A stretch of DNA of 39,880 bases from CAZALT01 sp964485515. Its GTDB lineage: Bacteria > Actinomycetota > Acidimicrobiia > Acidimicrobiales > Acidimicrobilacustridaceae. Under the pieces are notes generated by a model. That model was not told the origin of the DNA, made no database searches, and was given only the letters and a program-made list of their open reading frames with translations. The stretch spans positions 1 to 39,880 of the forward strand of contig CAZALT010000009.1 of the NCBI GenBank assembly GCA_964485515.1, written 5' to 3'. The position numbers and the translations under genes were made by a program. This document shows, in pieces, positions 1 through 9,962 of this stretch (the first letter of the stretch is position 1; every line of letters starts with the position of its first letter).

Positions 1-16
1 CGGGGAGGTCCGTCGA

Positions 17-1696
<1,680 letters not shown>

Positions 1697-1751
1697 GGCT
1701 GGGAGGTTATCGACGCCCTGAGTCGGCGGCGAAAGGCAGTCGGGTCAGAAC

Positions 1752-1788
1752 GCGAGAGGACCCCGCCACGTGGGCGGGGTCCTCTCGC
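1752..1788 (-). terminator. Strong hairpin terminator between the NYN gene and ettA
   Basis: Perfect 16-bp stem: 1752-1767 pairs with 1773-1788 around the loop acgtg. It begins 15 nt past the NYN stop codon and lies before the ettA start. There is no long T tract, as is common in GC-rich actinobacteria. Confidence 0.8.
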
Positions 1789-1803
1789 TATCGGTTTGGT
1801 CGA

Positions 1804-3300
1804 TCAGCGACGACCGGCGGCCTTCTTGGCTGGTGCCTTCTTCGCTGGTGCCTTCTTGGCTGGTGCCTTCTTCGCTGGTGCCTTCTTGGCCGGAGCCTTC
1901 TTGGCGGGGGCCTTCTTCGCTGGTGCCTTCTTGGCCGGAGCCTTCTTGGCCGGAGCCTTCTTAGCTGGTGCCTTCTTCGTCGCCTTCTTGGCTGGTGCCT
2001 TCTTGGCCGGTGCCTTCTTCGCCGCCTTCTTGGCCGGAGCCTTCTTGGCGGGCGCCTTCTTGGCCGGAGCCTTCTTAGCTGCCTTCTTAGCTGGAGCTCT
2101 CTTAGCCGCCTTCTTGGCCGGGGCCTTCTTTGCTGGTGTCACCATCGCCTCCTCGGCGTGTTCGTATGCAACTGACGTTGTAGCAACTGCTGGAGGTGTT
2201 GTGTTGGTTATTGCTACACCATCGTCGTCCAACGCGAGAGGTGAAGTGGGTCTTTCGTTCGACGTCGTTCGGGTGGACCGTCGAGATCGTCCGGTCGGCT
2301 TGCTGTCCTCAGTGGGCAGTTCGTTAGCTGACTCCAGGTTCTGGCCGTCGCCGGAAGGGGCCGGCTTCGGGCTCGGGCCGCCAACGAGTACGAGGTCGAT
2401 GCCACGGTGCGGGGCGTCGATGCCGTGTACGGCGAAGCGTCGCGTCTCGCCGATGTTGAGCACCTCTCGGGCCGATCTTGGCGTGGGAGAGCCCATGAGA
2501 CGGAGCGGGACGTAGCAGCGGATGCCTGACGCCGTGACGTAGGCGCCGTGCGATGAGAACTGCTCGACGATGGCCTCGATCGTGCTGCCGACCGGATGGT
2601 TGCTGACGAACTCGATGAAGGGCAGCGCGTCGTTGATGGCCTCGGCGGGCTTCTTGGCTTTGCGCTCCCGGCCGTCGGCAGCGGCCTTGTCTGCGGTGCG
2701 ACCCGAACCCTTGTCGCCGGACCTCTCACGGGACTTGTCGCCGGACGTGTCGCCCTTTCCTCGGCGTCCGTCACGGCCTTCGGCCTTGGCTTTCGGCTGG
2801 CGGGACGCCTTCGCTCCGGCACCGCTGGCCTTGCCGCGCTTGGCGTCCTTGGCGTCGCGGACGGACTGGCGGGACTTCGGCCCGCGCACGGGTGTACGCA
2901 GGAGGAAGACCCAGCCGACGACGGGCACGGGCTTGCCGCCGAGCAGTCGTCCTTCGTCGAAGAGCCATTCGTACTGCCCGTGGAACTCCTGGAAGGAGTC
3001 GTTGGAGAGGATGGTGGCGTCGGCCTTGTCCGCGATCTGGAGGATGAACGCATCGCCGCGTCCGATCGCACCCGCGGGTGAGGTGATGAGCTCGCTGGCG
3101 GAGACTGCGGCGTCGAACTCGTCCCGTTCCTTGGGGTCGATGCGGTGCCCGAACGTGGCATCCACCACGACGGTGACCTGCGACTCGGGGAACTCGGACA
3201 TCAGAGCTCGGACGGCCTCGTCCAGCTGCGAGAGACTTGGGATCGATCGACCTTCCGTGGCGATGTTGGAGCCGTCGACGATCACGTGGTTGTTGATCAT
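1804..3300 (-). CDS. NYN/Zc3h12a-like RNase with S1-like domain and histone H1-like Lys/Ala/Pro tail
   Basis: Predicted RNA- or nucleic-acid-acting nuclease, 498 aa, in three parts. Residues 1-150 look like a NYN/PIN-type nuclease of the Zc3h12a-like group: an opening VIVDGSNIA, then VVVDATFGH, GRGDAFIL and ATILSNDSFQEF supply the acidic residues expected for a metal-dependent active site. A basic disordered linker follows. Residues from about 225 to 305 (IEFVSNHPVGSTIEAIVEQF through GIDLVLVGG) resemble an S1/OB-type RNA-binding fold. The last 110 or so residues are APAKKA repeats like eukaryotic histone H1 or mycobacterial HupB/Lsr2-associated tails. ATG start at 3300. A hairpin terminator follows the stop. 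The nuclease assignment is by motif; the S1-like call is less sure. The repetitive tail (1807 to about 2140) could vary in length between strains. Confidence 0.75.
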   Translation of the reverse strand: MINNHVIVDGSNIATEGRSIPSLSQLDEAVRALMSEFPESQVTVVVDATFGHRIDPKERDEFDAAVSASELITSPAGAIGRGDAFILQIADKADATILSNDSFQEFHGQYEWLFDEGRLLGGKPVPVVGWVFLLRTPVRGPKSRQSVRDAKDAKRGKASGAGAKASRQPKAKAEGRDGRRGKGDTSGDKSRERSGDKGSGRTADKAAADGRERKAKKPAEAINDALPFIEFVSNHPVGSTIEAIVEQFSSHGAYVTASGIRCYVPLRLMGSPTPRSAREVLNIGETRRFAVHGIDAPHRGIDLVLVGGPSPKPAPSGDGQNLESANELPTEDSKPTGRSRRSTRTTSNERPTSPLALDDDGVAITNTTPPAVATTSVAYEHAEEAMVTPAKKAPAKKAAKRAPAKKAAKKAPAKKAPAKKAPAKKAAKKAPAKKAPAKKATKKAPAKKAPAKKAPAKKAPAKKAPAKKAPAKKAPAKKAPAKKAPAKKAPAKKAAGRR

Positions 3301-3359
3301 TTGGCGACGAGCCTAAACGGCCGCCCCCGAGCGGCACGAAACCGGCCGAACGTCGCACT

Positions 3360-3415
3360 GCCGAACGGGCTGGGAACACGCGCCGGATCTGGCACCTGTG
3401 TCCAGCCGGAACGGC
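3360..3415. repeat. Inverted repeat family 2, copy 1
   Basis: Imperfect 14-bp arms, 3360-3373 and CCAGCCGGAACGGC at 3402-3415, with three mismatches and exactly 28 nt between them. It lies between the kgd stop and the NYN start. A second copy with the same right arm and the same 28-nt spacer lies at 23092-23147. Confidence 0.6.
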
Positions 3416-3428
3416 TGATGACGGGCCG

Positions 3429-6400
3429 CTACGGGAGGTCGGCGAGGATCTTCTGGAGGATCTGCTCCTGCTCTTGCAGGTGGATCGCCAGGACGCCGGT
3501 TGCGGGGCTGGCCGATTCGACCCGACTGACCCGCGTGATGGTGTGGGTGTCGTCGTGCGCCTCGTAGAGCCGACCCTTGATCGCGTTCCAGGGACCCATG
3601 TTCTCGGGCTCTTCCTGCAGCCAGTAGATCTGCTTGGCGTTGGGATAGCGGGCCAGGACCTCGGCCACGCCGTCGAACGGCCAGGGGTAGAGCTGTTCGA
3701 CGCGGGCGATCGCCACCGGCGCGCCAGCGGCGTCGCGGGCCGCCTGCGCCTCGTAGCCGACCTTGCCAGACGCGAAGACCACGCGCTTGACCGCCGCGGG
3801 ATCGGTGACGCCGGTGTCGTCGAGGACCTCCTCGAACGAACCGTGGGTGAGGTCGTCGACGCTGGAGCGGGTCTGCTTGGCGCGCAGGCCAGACTTCGGC
3901 GTGAAGACGATGAGCGGCTTGCGGAAGTTGCGCTTGGCCTGTCGGCGCAGCAGGTGGAAGTACTGCGCCGCCGTGGTGGCGTTGCACACCTGGATGTTGT
4001 CCTCGGCGGCGAGCGTGAGGAAGCGCTCGATGCGACCCGACGAGTGCTCGGGACCCTGGCCCTCGTAGCCGTGGGGGAGGAGCATGACGAGCCCGGAGGA
4101 CTGGCCCCACTTGTCCTCTGCCGCGGTGATGAATTGGTCGATGATCACCTGGGCGCCGTTCATGAAGTCGCCGAACTGCCCCTCCCAGATGATGAGGGCG
4201 TCCTGGTTGACGATCGAGTAGCCGTACTCGAAGCCGAGCGCCGCGAACTCGGAGAGCAGCGAGTCGTAGATCCAGTACTGGGCGCCCTCGGTGGCGACAT
4301 CGATCAGGGGGATGAACTCGTCGCCGGTGTTGTAGTCGACCAGTGCGCCGTGGCGGTGGGAGAACGTCCCGCGGCGGGAGTCCTCTCCGGTGAGCCGAAC
4401 CGACTGACCCTCGTTGAGCAGCGTTCCGAACGCGAACTGCTCGCCAAGCGCCCAGTCGACGACCCGCTCGTCACGGAACATCTTGCGGCGGGCGTCGAAC
4501 TGCTTCGCCAGCTTCGGATGGATGGTGAACCCCTCGGGGACCGAGTCCATCGCGTCGAAGACCTTCTCGATGGCTTCGAGCGGGGCGCCGGTCCCGATGT
4601 GGGGGAGCACACCGAGCGGCTTCGGGGGCTCGGTCGCGATGACGACCTTTTCGGGTGCGTTGGAGCGAGTCTCGTCGAGGGCTGACTGCAGGCGGTGCTG
4701 GAAGTCGTCGAGGGCGGCCTCGGCCTCCTCGAGCGAGATGTCGCCCTTCTTGACGAGGGCCTCGGTGTACAGCTTGCGCACCGAACGGCGGGCGTCGATG
4801 CGTCGATACATGAGGGGCTGGGTGTAGCTGGGATCGTCGGCCTCGTTGTGGCCGTGGCGGCGGTAGCACAGCATGTCGATGACGACGTCCTTGTGGAACG
4901 CCTGGCGGTAGGCGAACGCGAGGCGGGCCACGCGCACACAGGCCTCGGGGTCGTCGCCGTTGACGTGGAAGATCGGCGCCTGGACCATCTTGGCCACGTC
5001 GGTGGCGTACTCGGAGGACCGGGCCGCGGTGGGCGGCGTGGTGAAGCCCAGTTGGTTGTTGATGATGAGGTGCACCGTGCCGCCCACCCGGAAGCCCTTG
5101 ATCTGGCTCAGGTTGAGGGTCTCGGCCACGACGCCCTGGCCGGCGAACGCGGCGTCGCCGTGGATGAGGACGGGCAACACCGGGTAGTTGCCCGGGGGAT
5201 CGATCTGGTCCATGCGTGCACGGGCCATGCCGACGACGACCGGGTCGACCGCTTCGAGGTGGGAGGGGTTGGCGGCCAGCGTGACGGGGATCTCGTTGCC
5301 GCGCCGGCTCACGAACTTGCCGTGTTGTCCGAGGTGGTACTTGACGTCGCCTGAGCCCTGGATGGAGTCGGGGTCGACGTTGCCCTCGAACTCGTTGAAC
5401 AGCTGGTGGTACTGCTTCCCCACGATGTTGACGAGCACGTTGAGACGGCCACGGTGCGCCATGCCCATGGTGACCGAGTCCATGCGGGCGTCGGCGGCCT
5501 CGGAGAGGATGGCGTCGAGCAGTGGGACGGTGCTCTCCGCCCCGTCGATGCCGAAGCGCTTCTGGCCGAGGTACTTGGTGCCCAGGAACTTCTCGAGCGC
5601 CTCGGCGGCGTTGAGGCGCTCGAGGATGTGGCGCTTCTCGTCGACGCTGATGTCGATGTCGGTGCCTTCGACGTGGTCCTGCATCCATCGCTTCTCGGCG
5701 GGTTCGGAGATGTGCATGTACTCGATGCCGATGCGTCGGCAGTACGAGTCGCGCAGCACGTGGAGGATGTCGCCGAGCTTCATGCGGTCCTGGCCGGCGA
5801 TGCCGGTGGTGAGGAACTCGCGGTCGAGGTCCCAGATGGTGAGCCCGTAGGTGGCTGGGTCGAGCTCGGGGTGCATGTGGGGCTCTTCGGCCTGGAGCGG
5901 ATCGAGCTCGGCGATGAGGTGGCCACGGACTCGGTGCATGTTGATGAGGGTCTGCACCTTGAGCTGCTTCTCGACGAGGGCTTGCTCGCTGTGCGCCGGG
6001 TTCACGTCGCGACGCCACTGGACCGCTTCGTAGGGCACGCCCATCGAGCGGAAGCAGTCGGCGTAGAAGTCCCGCTCGCCCACGAGGAGCTCGTGGACGG
6101 CCTTGAGGAACATGCCGGACTCGGCGCCCTGGATGATGCGGTGGTCGTAGGTGGAGGTGAGCGTGAGGACCTTCGACAGGCCGAGGTTGGCGATGGTGGT
6201 GGGATCGGCGGCCTGGTACTCGGCCGGGTAGCCGAGCGCTCCGGCGCCCACGATGAGGCCCTGGCCGGGCATGAGGCGCGGCACAGACTGGACGGTGCCG
6301 ATGGTGCCTGGGTTGGTGAGCGTGACCGTGGCGCCGGCGAAGTCGTCGGGGGTCAGCTTGTTGTTGCGGACCTTGCGGATGATCTCCTCGTACGCGCCCC

Positions 6401-7046
6401 AGAAGCCCCGGAAGTCGAGGGTGTCGGCGTTGCGGATGGCCGGCACGAGCAGGGAGCGGGAGCCATCGGACTTCTCGACGTCGACGGCGAGGCCGAGGCC
6501 GACGTGCTCGTGGTGCACCAGACGGGGCTTGCCGTCAGGACCTTCGAGGTACGAGTTGTTCATCACCGGCATCGTGTCGGCGATGGCTCGGACGATGGCC
6601 CAGCCGATGAAGTGCGTGAAGCTGATCTTGCCGCCCTGCGAGCGGGCGAGGTGGTTGTTGACGATGTTGCGGTTGACCTCGAGCAGCTTGGCGGGAACCT
6701 CACGGAAGCTGGTGGCCGTCGGGACCCCGAGGCTTGCCTCCATGTTGGTGACGATGCGCGCCCCGACGCCCTTGATGAGCTGGCCCGGAACTTCGGCCGT
6801 GTCCTTGGCTTGGGCCGTAGGGGCGGGAGCGGTCGGCGCGGGTGTCGATGTGGGCGCGGTCGGCGCTGGAACCGCCGGTGCGATGCCGGCGTGGTTGGCG
6901 AGAGGGGCAGAGGAGGGGCGGTAATCCGCGAAGAACTCCTGCCAGCTCTGGCTCACCGCCGTTGGATCGGCTTGGAATTGCTCGTACATCTCATCGACGA
7001 GCCAGGCGTTCGGCCCGATCGTCCCAGGGTTCTGGTCTTCAGCCAC
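3429..7046 (-). CDS. kgd: Multifunctional 2-oxoglutarate metabolism enzyme (alpha-ketoglutarate dehydrogenase/decarboxylase Kgd)
   Basis: Actinobacterial fusion of an E2-type succinyltransferase core with a ThDP-dependent E1o, acting in the TCA cycle. The 1205 residues are close to the roughly 1230 of mycobacterial Kgd (SucA). Order: a short N-terminal E1-like segment (about 10-45), a Pro/Ala/Thr flexible linker (about 50-82), then an acyltransferase domain (about 85-325) ending in the catalytic YDHRIIQGAESG with His302. The E1 decarboxylase domain follows from about 365, with GMAHRGRLNVL, the ThDP/Mg region HGDAAFAGQGVVAET and NNQLGFTT, and the C-terminal transketolase-like domain. There is no lipoyl domain, as expected for this family, which uses DlaT lipoyl groups. 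In relatives the enzyme is inhibited by the FHA protein GarA and activated by acetyl-CoA. GTG start at 7044-7046 with TACAGT 8 nt upstream and no evident ribosome binding site. Confidence 0.95.
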   Translation of the reverse strand: MAEDQNPGTIGPNAWLVDEMYEQFQADPTAVSQSWQEFFADYRPSSAPLANHAGIAPAVPAPTAPTSTPAPTAPAPTAQAKDTAEVPGQLIKGVGARIVTNMEASLGVPTATSFREVPAKLLEVNRNIVNNHLARSQGGKISFTHFIGWAIVRAIADTMPVMNNSYLEGPDGKPRLVHHEHVGLGLAVDVEKSDGSRSLLVPAIRNADTLDFRGFWGAYEEIIRKVRNNKLTPDDFAGATVTLTNPGTIGTVQSVPRLMPGQGLIVGAGALGYPAEYQAADPTTIANLGLSKVLTLTSTYDHRIIQGAESGMFLKAVHELLVGERDFYADCFRSMGVPYEAVQWRRDVNPAHSEQALVEKQLKVQTLINMHRVRGHLIAELDPLQAEEPHMHPELDPATYGLTIWDLDREFLTTGIAGQDRMKLGDILHVLRDSYCRRIGIEYMHISEPAEKRWMQDHVEGTDIDISVDEKRHILERLNAAEALEKFLGTKYLGQKRFGIDGAESTVPLLDAILSEAADARMDSVTMGMAHRGRLNVLVNIVGKQYHQLFNEFEGNVDPDSIQGSGDVKYHLGQHGKFVSRRGNEIPVTLAANPSHLEAVDPVVVGMARARMDQIDPPGNYPVLPVLIHGDAAFAGQGVVAETLNLSQIKGFRVGGTVHLIINNQLGFTTPPTAARSSEYATDVAKMVQAPIFHVNGDDPEACVRVARLAFAYRQAFHKDVVIDMLCYRRHGHNEADDPSYTQPLMYRRIDARRSVRKLYTEALVKKGDISLEEAEAALDDFQHRLQSALDETRSNAPEKVVIATEPPKPLGVLPHIGTGAPLEAIEKVFDAMDSVPEGFTIHPKLAKQFDARRKMFRDERVVDWALGEQFAFGTLLNEGQSVRLTGEDSRRGTFSHRHGALVDYNTGDEFIPLIDVATEGAQYWIYDSLLSEFAALGFEYGYSIVNQDALIIWEGQFGDFMNGAQVIIDQFITAAEDKWGQSSGLVMLLPHGYEGQGPEHSSGRIERFLTLAAEDNIQVCNATTAAQYFHLLRRQAKRNFRKPLIVFTPKSGLRAKQTRSSVDDLTHGSFEEVLDDTGVTDPAAVKRVVFASGKVGYEAQAARDAAGAPVAIARVEQLYPWPFDGVAEVLARYPNAKQIYWLQEEPENMGPWNAIKGRLYEAHDDTHTITRVSRVESASPATGVLAIHLQEQEQILQKILADLP

Positions 7047-7128
7047 GAGCGTCCACTGTACCGAGGGTTTCGGGGCCGGAAGACGAGTACACGTGTTCCT
7101 TGCGTGACACCCGGCGCACGGCGCGCGC

Positions 7129-9633
7129 TCAGGCTGGTGAGGGGGCGGCCTTCGCGTCGGCCTCGGTGTCGTCCGGCCTCATCCCCACCTTCAACCAGCC
7201 CTGGTTGTCGGCGAAGACCAGGACGGGGGGCAGCACGATGACGGCGCTGAGCAGCGCGATGGCCACGGTGATGGCGACGATGGCGCCGAAGTCCTTGAGC
7301 AGGGGCAGTTCGGCGAACACGAGCACCAGGAAGCCACCGACGGTGGTGAGCGACGAGGCGAAGAACGCTCGGCCCGTGCGTGCCGCGGCGAGGTCGATCG
7401 CCTCCTCAGGTGGATGGCCCGCCCGGCGCTCCTCCAGGTGTCGGAACAAGATGAGCGCGCAGAACTCCGTGCAGATGGCGATGACGAGCGGCCCGCTCAC
7501 TGTGGTCAGCGGGGACACCGTGATACCGGTGACCTTCACGACGACGGCGGCGAGCCCGGTCGCCAACAGCACCGGCACCAACGTGATCAGCGCCTTGACG
7601 AGGCTGAGGAATCGGATCAGCAGCCAGAGCGCCACGGCGCCGACGGCGAGGTAGGTGAGCGCGAGGCGGTTGGCGGTCAGGCTCTCGAGGAGACCGACGC
7701 CGACCACCGCCAGGCCCGACGGGACCGCGGTGATGCCCGGGGGCGGGGTGACGTTGGCGTCGATGTCGTCGACGATCTCCTTGCGGGCCTCGAGCGACGA
7801 CGGCCCGGTGCGGAACACGGTGTTGAGGGCGCGGGCGTCGTCGCCGACGAGCGACACCTTGATGTCATCGGGGGCGACGTCGTAGGCCGCTTTCATCCCT
7901 TCGGCGGTGGCGGGCAGCGGCGACGCGCCCGGCACCTCGGTCAGGGCGAAGATCACCATCGGGAGGCTCGTGGCGCTCTGCAGCGTGTCCGGGAAGGTGG
8001 CGAGCTCGCGGACACTGGTCTCGGTGAGGAACGCGCTGATGTCGTCGCCCAGCGGCTCGGTGAACACCGTGCCCTCCTCGACCTGGGCGAACACGCCGAG
8101 CTCGCTGGACGAGCCCGTCTCCTCGCGCAGCCGGTCGAGGTTGTGGATGACCTCGCTGTTCTGGTTGACCCACTTCTCGGGGTCGGTCTGGATCGGCGTC
8201 TTCTCCTCGGCGATCAGACCGCCGGCGAAGAGGCCGATGGCGACGATGACCAGTGGGATGGCCGTCCAGCGGGGGAGGTGGCCGAGCTTGGTCATCGCAC
8301 CCTCGACGACGGGCTGGTGGCGGTAGGTCGTCGTGGGGTTGCGCTTCTCGCGCAGCGACAGCACGGCTACGGGCACGACGATGGCGGAGACGAACAGCAG
8401 GACGATGCCGAGCGCGAGGAGCACGCCGAAGTCGCGGATCATCGGGACTTTGGAGACCTGGAGCGCGAGGCACGCCAGCGCGGCCGCGACGGTGGCGACG
8501 AGGAGCGCGGGTCCGATGTTGCGAACCGTGGTCGCGAACGGCTTGGGGTCGTGGTTGGCGCCGATCTCCTCCTCGATGCGGTTGTGCACCTGGATCGCGA
8601 ACTCCACACCGAGACCGATGAGGATCGGCAGGCCGGCGATCGTCACGAGTGAGAGCTTGAACCCGGCGAAGCCGAGCAGTCCGAACGTCCACACGACCCC
8701 GAGGACCATGACGAGCAGCGGCACGAGCCGCCAGCGCACCCGGAAGGCGAGGGCGAGGGCGAGGATCATCACGACGACGGCTATGGCACCCAGGGTGAGC
8801 ATGCCCTTCTGGAGGTAGTCGTTGATGTCCTTGAGGAGGAAGCTGGCGCCGGTGACGAGCGGCGTCCAACCCAAGGTGTCGGTCCCGTTGACGATGTCGA
8901 GGACCTGCTCGGACGCGGCGCTCTCTTCTTCGATGGACTGGTTGCCGTCGAGGCGGATGATGAGCTGTCCCGCGACCGCGTTCTCCTGGATGGGTGCGAT
9001 GCCCGAGGGGGTCGGGTAGAAGGCTCGGAGAGGCTTGCGGATCTCGTCCTGGTTGTCGGTGAGCAGGAAGCTGACCCATGCGGGGTTGTCGAACGTCATC
9101 CCGCCGGGCTCGGCCGCCGCCTGGTTGAACCGGTCGAGGGTCTTGATGTTGTCGGCGTTGCGGGCGTCCTTGGCCTCGGGATCGGTCTCGCGCTCGGTGG
9201 TCGCGAGGAGGATCCCTGCGGCGACGCTGGTGGCGGCGTTGTCGTTGCTCCCCTCGGCTGGCATGACCAGGTTCTGGTTCCACTGCATCGTGGTGAGCGG
9301 GGTGGATGCCGTCATGACGCCGGGCACGGCTTCGATCCTCTTCGTCATCTCGTCGAGCCAGACGCGGTTGTCGGCGTTGATGATGTCGGCGGCCTTCTGA
9401 CCTTCGGGTGCGGTCAGCACGACGACGATGGCCTGCCCGCCGAACAGCTCCTGGTACTGCGTGTTGTCGATGGCGATCTGGCTGTCGCTGTTGAGGTAGC
9501 TGTCCTGACCGGTGGCGAAGTCGAGCTTGGTGGTTCCTGCCGCGAGCACGACGCTGATCAAGATGGCGATGGCCAGCACGATGCCGGGTCGCTTCGTGAT
9601 GGCGTCAGCGATGGCAGTCCAGGCTCGTCCCAC
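7129..9633 (-). CDS. RND/MMPL-family transporter (HAE3-like)
   Basis: Inner-membrane RND-superfamily exporter of 834 aa. The sequence shows the duplicated RND plan: one N-terminal helix (about 16-34), a large extracytoplasmic domain, five more helices (about 280-430), then a second half with the same arrangement. The conserved GLGVEFAIQVHNRIEEE segment marks transmembrane segment 4, and CTEFCALILFRHLEERR is its counterpart in the second half. Both carry Glu where many RND proteins carry Asp. Relatives are proton-driven exporters of lipids or hydrophobic compounds; the substrate cannot be read from the sequence. GTG start at 9631-9633 with a good GGGGGA ribosome binding site. It is divergent from an ABC ATPase across a repeat-rich gap of about 330 bp. 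No outer partner or periplasmic adaptor lies nearby. Confidence 0.85.
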   Translation of the reverse strand: MGRAWTAIADAITKRPGIVLAIAILISVVLAAGTTKLDFATGQDSYLNSDSQIAIDNTQYQELFGGQAIVVVLTAPEGQKAADIINADNRVWLDEMTKRIEAVPGVMTASTPLTTMQWNQNLVMPAEGSNDNAATSVAAGILLATTERETDPEAKDARNADNIKTLDRFNQAAAEPGGMTFDNPAWVSFLLTDNQDEIRKPLRAFYPTPSGIAPIQENAVAGQLIIRLDGNQSIEEESAASEQVLDIVNGTDTLGWTPLVTGASFLLKDINDYLQKGMLTLGAIAVVVMILALALAFRVRWRLVPLLVMVLGVVWTFGLLGFAGFKLSLVTIAGLPILIGLGVEFAIQVHNRIEEEIGANHDPKPFATTVRNIGPALLVATVAAALACLALQVSKVPMIRDFGVLLALGIVLLFVSAIVVPVAVLSLREKRNPTTTYRHQPVVEGAMTKLGHLPRWTAIPLVIVAIGLFAGGLIAEEKTPIQTDPEKWVNQNSEVIHNLDRLREETGSSSELGVFAQVEEGTVFTEPLGDDISAFLTETSVRELATFPDTLQSATSLPMVIFALTEVPGASPLPATAEGMKAAYDVAPDDIKVSLVGDDARALNTVFRTGPSSLEARKEIVDDIDANVTPPPGITAVPSGLAVVGVGLLESLTANRLALTYLAVGAVALWLLIRFLSLVKALITLVPVLLATGLAAVVVKVTGITVSPLTTVSGPLVIAICTEFCALILFRHLEERRAGHPPEEAIDLAAARTGRAFFASSLTTVGGFLVLVFAELPLLKDFGAIVAITVAIALLSAVIVLPPVLVFADNQGWLKVGMRPDDTEADAKAAPSPA

Positions 9634-9685
9634 GTGTTTCCCCCACTGGTTGCCGTCGACCTTGCGTTGGTCGGATCGACGTCTC

Positions 9686-9745
9686 GGTCAGGTCTGGTCA
9701 GGTCTGGTCGGATCTGGTCAGATCTGGTCAGATCTGGTCGGACCG
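9686..9745. repeat. Tandem array of six 10-bp units (GGTCAGATCT type)
   Basis: Six consecutive 10-bp units: GGTCAGGTCT twice, GGTCGGATCT, GGTCAGATCT twice, and a degenerate last unit. They lie about 50 bp upstream of the RND gene start in a divergent intergenic region. One repeat per helical turn would put all units on the same DNA face. Confidence 0.85.
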
Positions 9746-9799
9746 TAGTCTTGTCCGAGCAGCGATGATCGATGTTCGGTGCAGATCGTTGGCCGGCTC

Positions 9800-9825
9800 T
9801 CGACCGCCCGCACGCGGGCGGTCGA
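9800..9825. other. Perfect 12-bp palindrome in a divergent intergenic region
   Basis: TCGACCGCCCGC and its exact complement flank a 2-nt centre (AC). It lies midway between two divergent genes and between two tandem arrays. It could be an operator or a hairpin that insulates the two promoters; the sequence does not decide. Confidence 0.6.
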
Positions 9826-9860
9826 TCTCTGGGTTCCTGGCTCACGATCAGTGGGCCGTC

Positions 9861-9908
9861 GTCTGATCGTCTGATCGTCTGATCATCGGATCGTCGGATC
9901 GTCGGATC
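9861..9908. repeat. Tandem array of six 8-bp units (GTCTGATC/GTCGGATC)
   Basis: Three GTCTGATC units, one ATCGGATC and two GTCGGATC units run head to tail and end about 55 bp before the ABC ATPase start. With the array at 9686-9745 and the palindrome at 9800-9825, this accounts for most of the 9634-9962 gap, which has no gene. Confidence 0.85.
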
Positions 9909-9949
9909 GGCGGCGGTTTGATCGCAGCGGGATGGTGAGCCTGCGGAAC

Positions 9950-9955
9950 TACCGT
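9950..9955 (+). promoter_or_regulatory. -10-like hexamer for the ABC ATPase gene (leaderless)
   Basis: TACCGT lies 7 nt before the GTG at 9963 and no ribosome binding site is present, consistent with a transcript starting at the start codon. Confidence 0.45.
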
Positions 9956-9962
9956 CACCTCT

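Noticed and set aside
5406..7241. 611-aa open frame antisense to kgd
   Set aside because: High GC keeps antisense frames open. Its composition (Glu/Asp/Val/His-rich, no motifs) mirrors kgd codons, while kgd matches a known family throughout.
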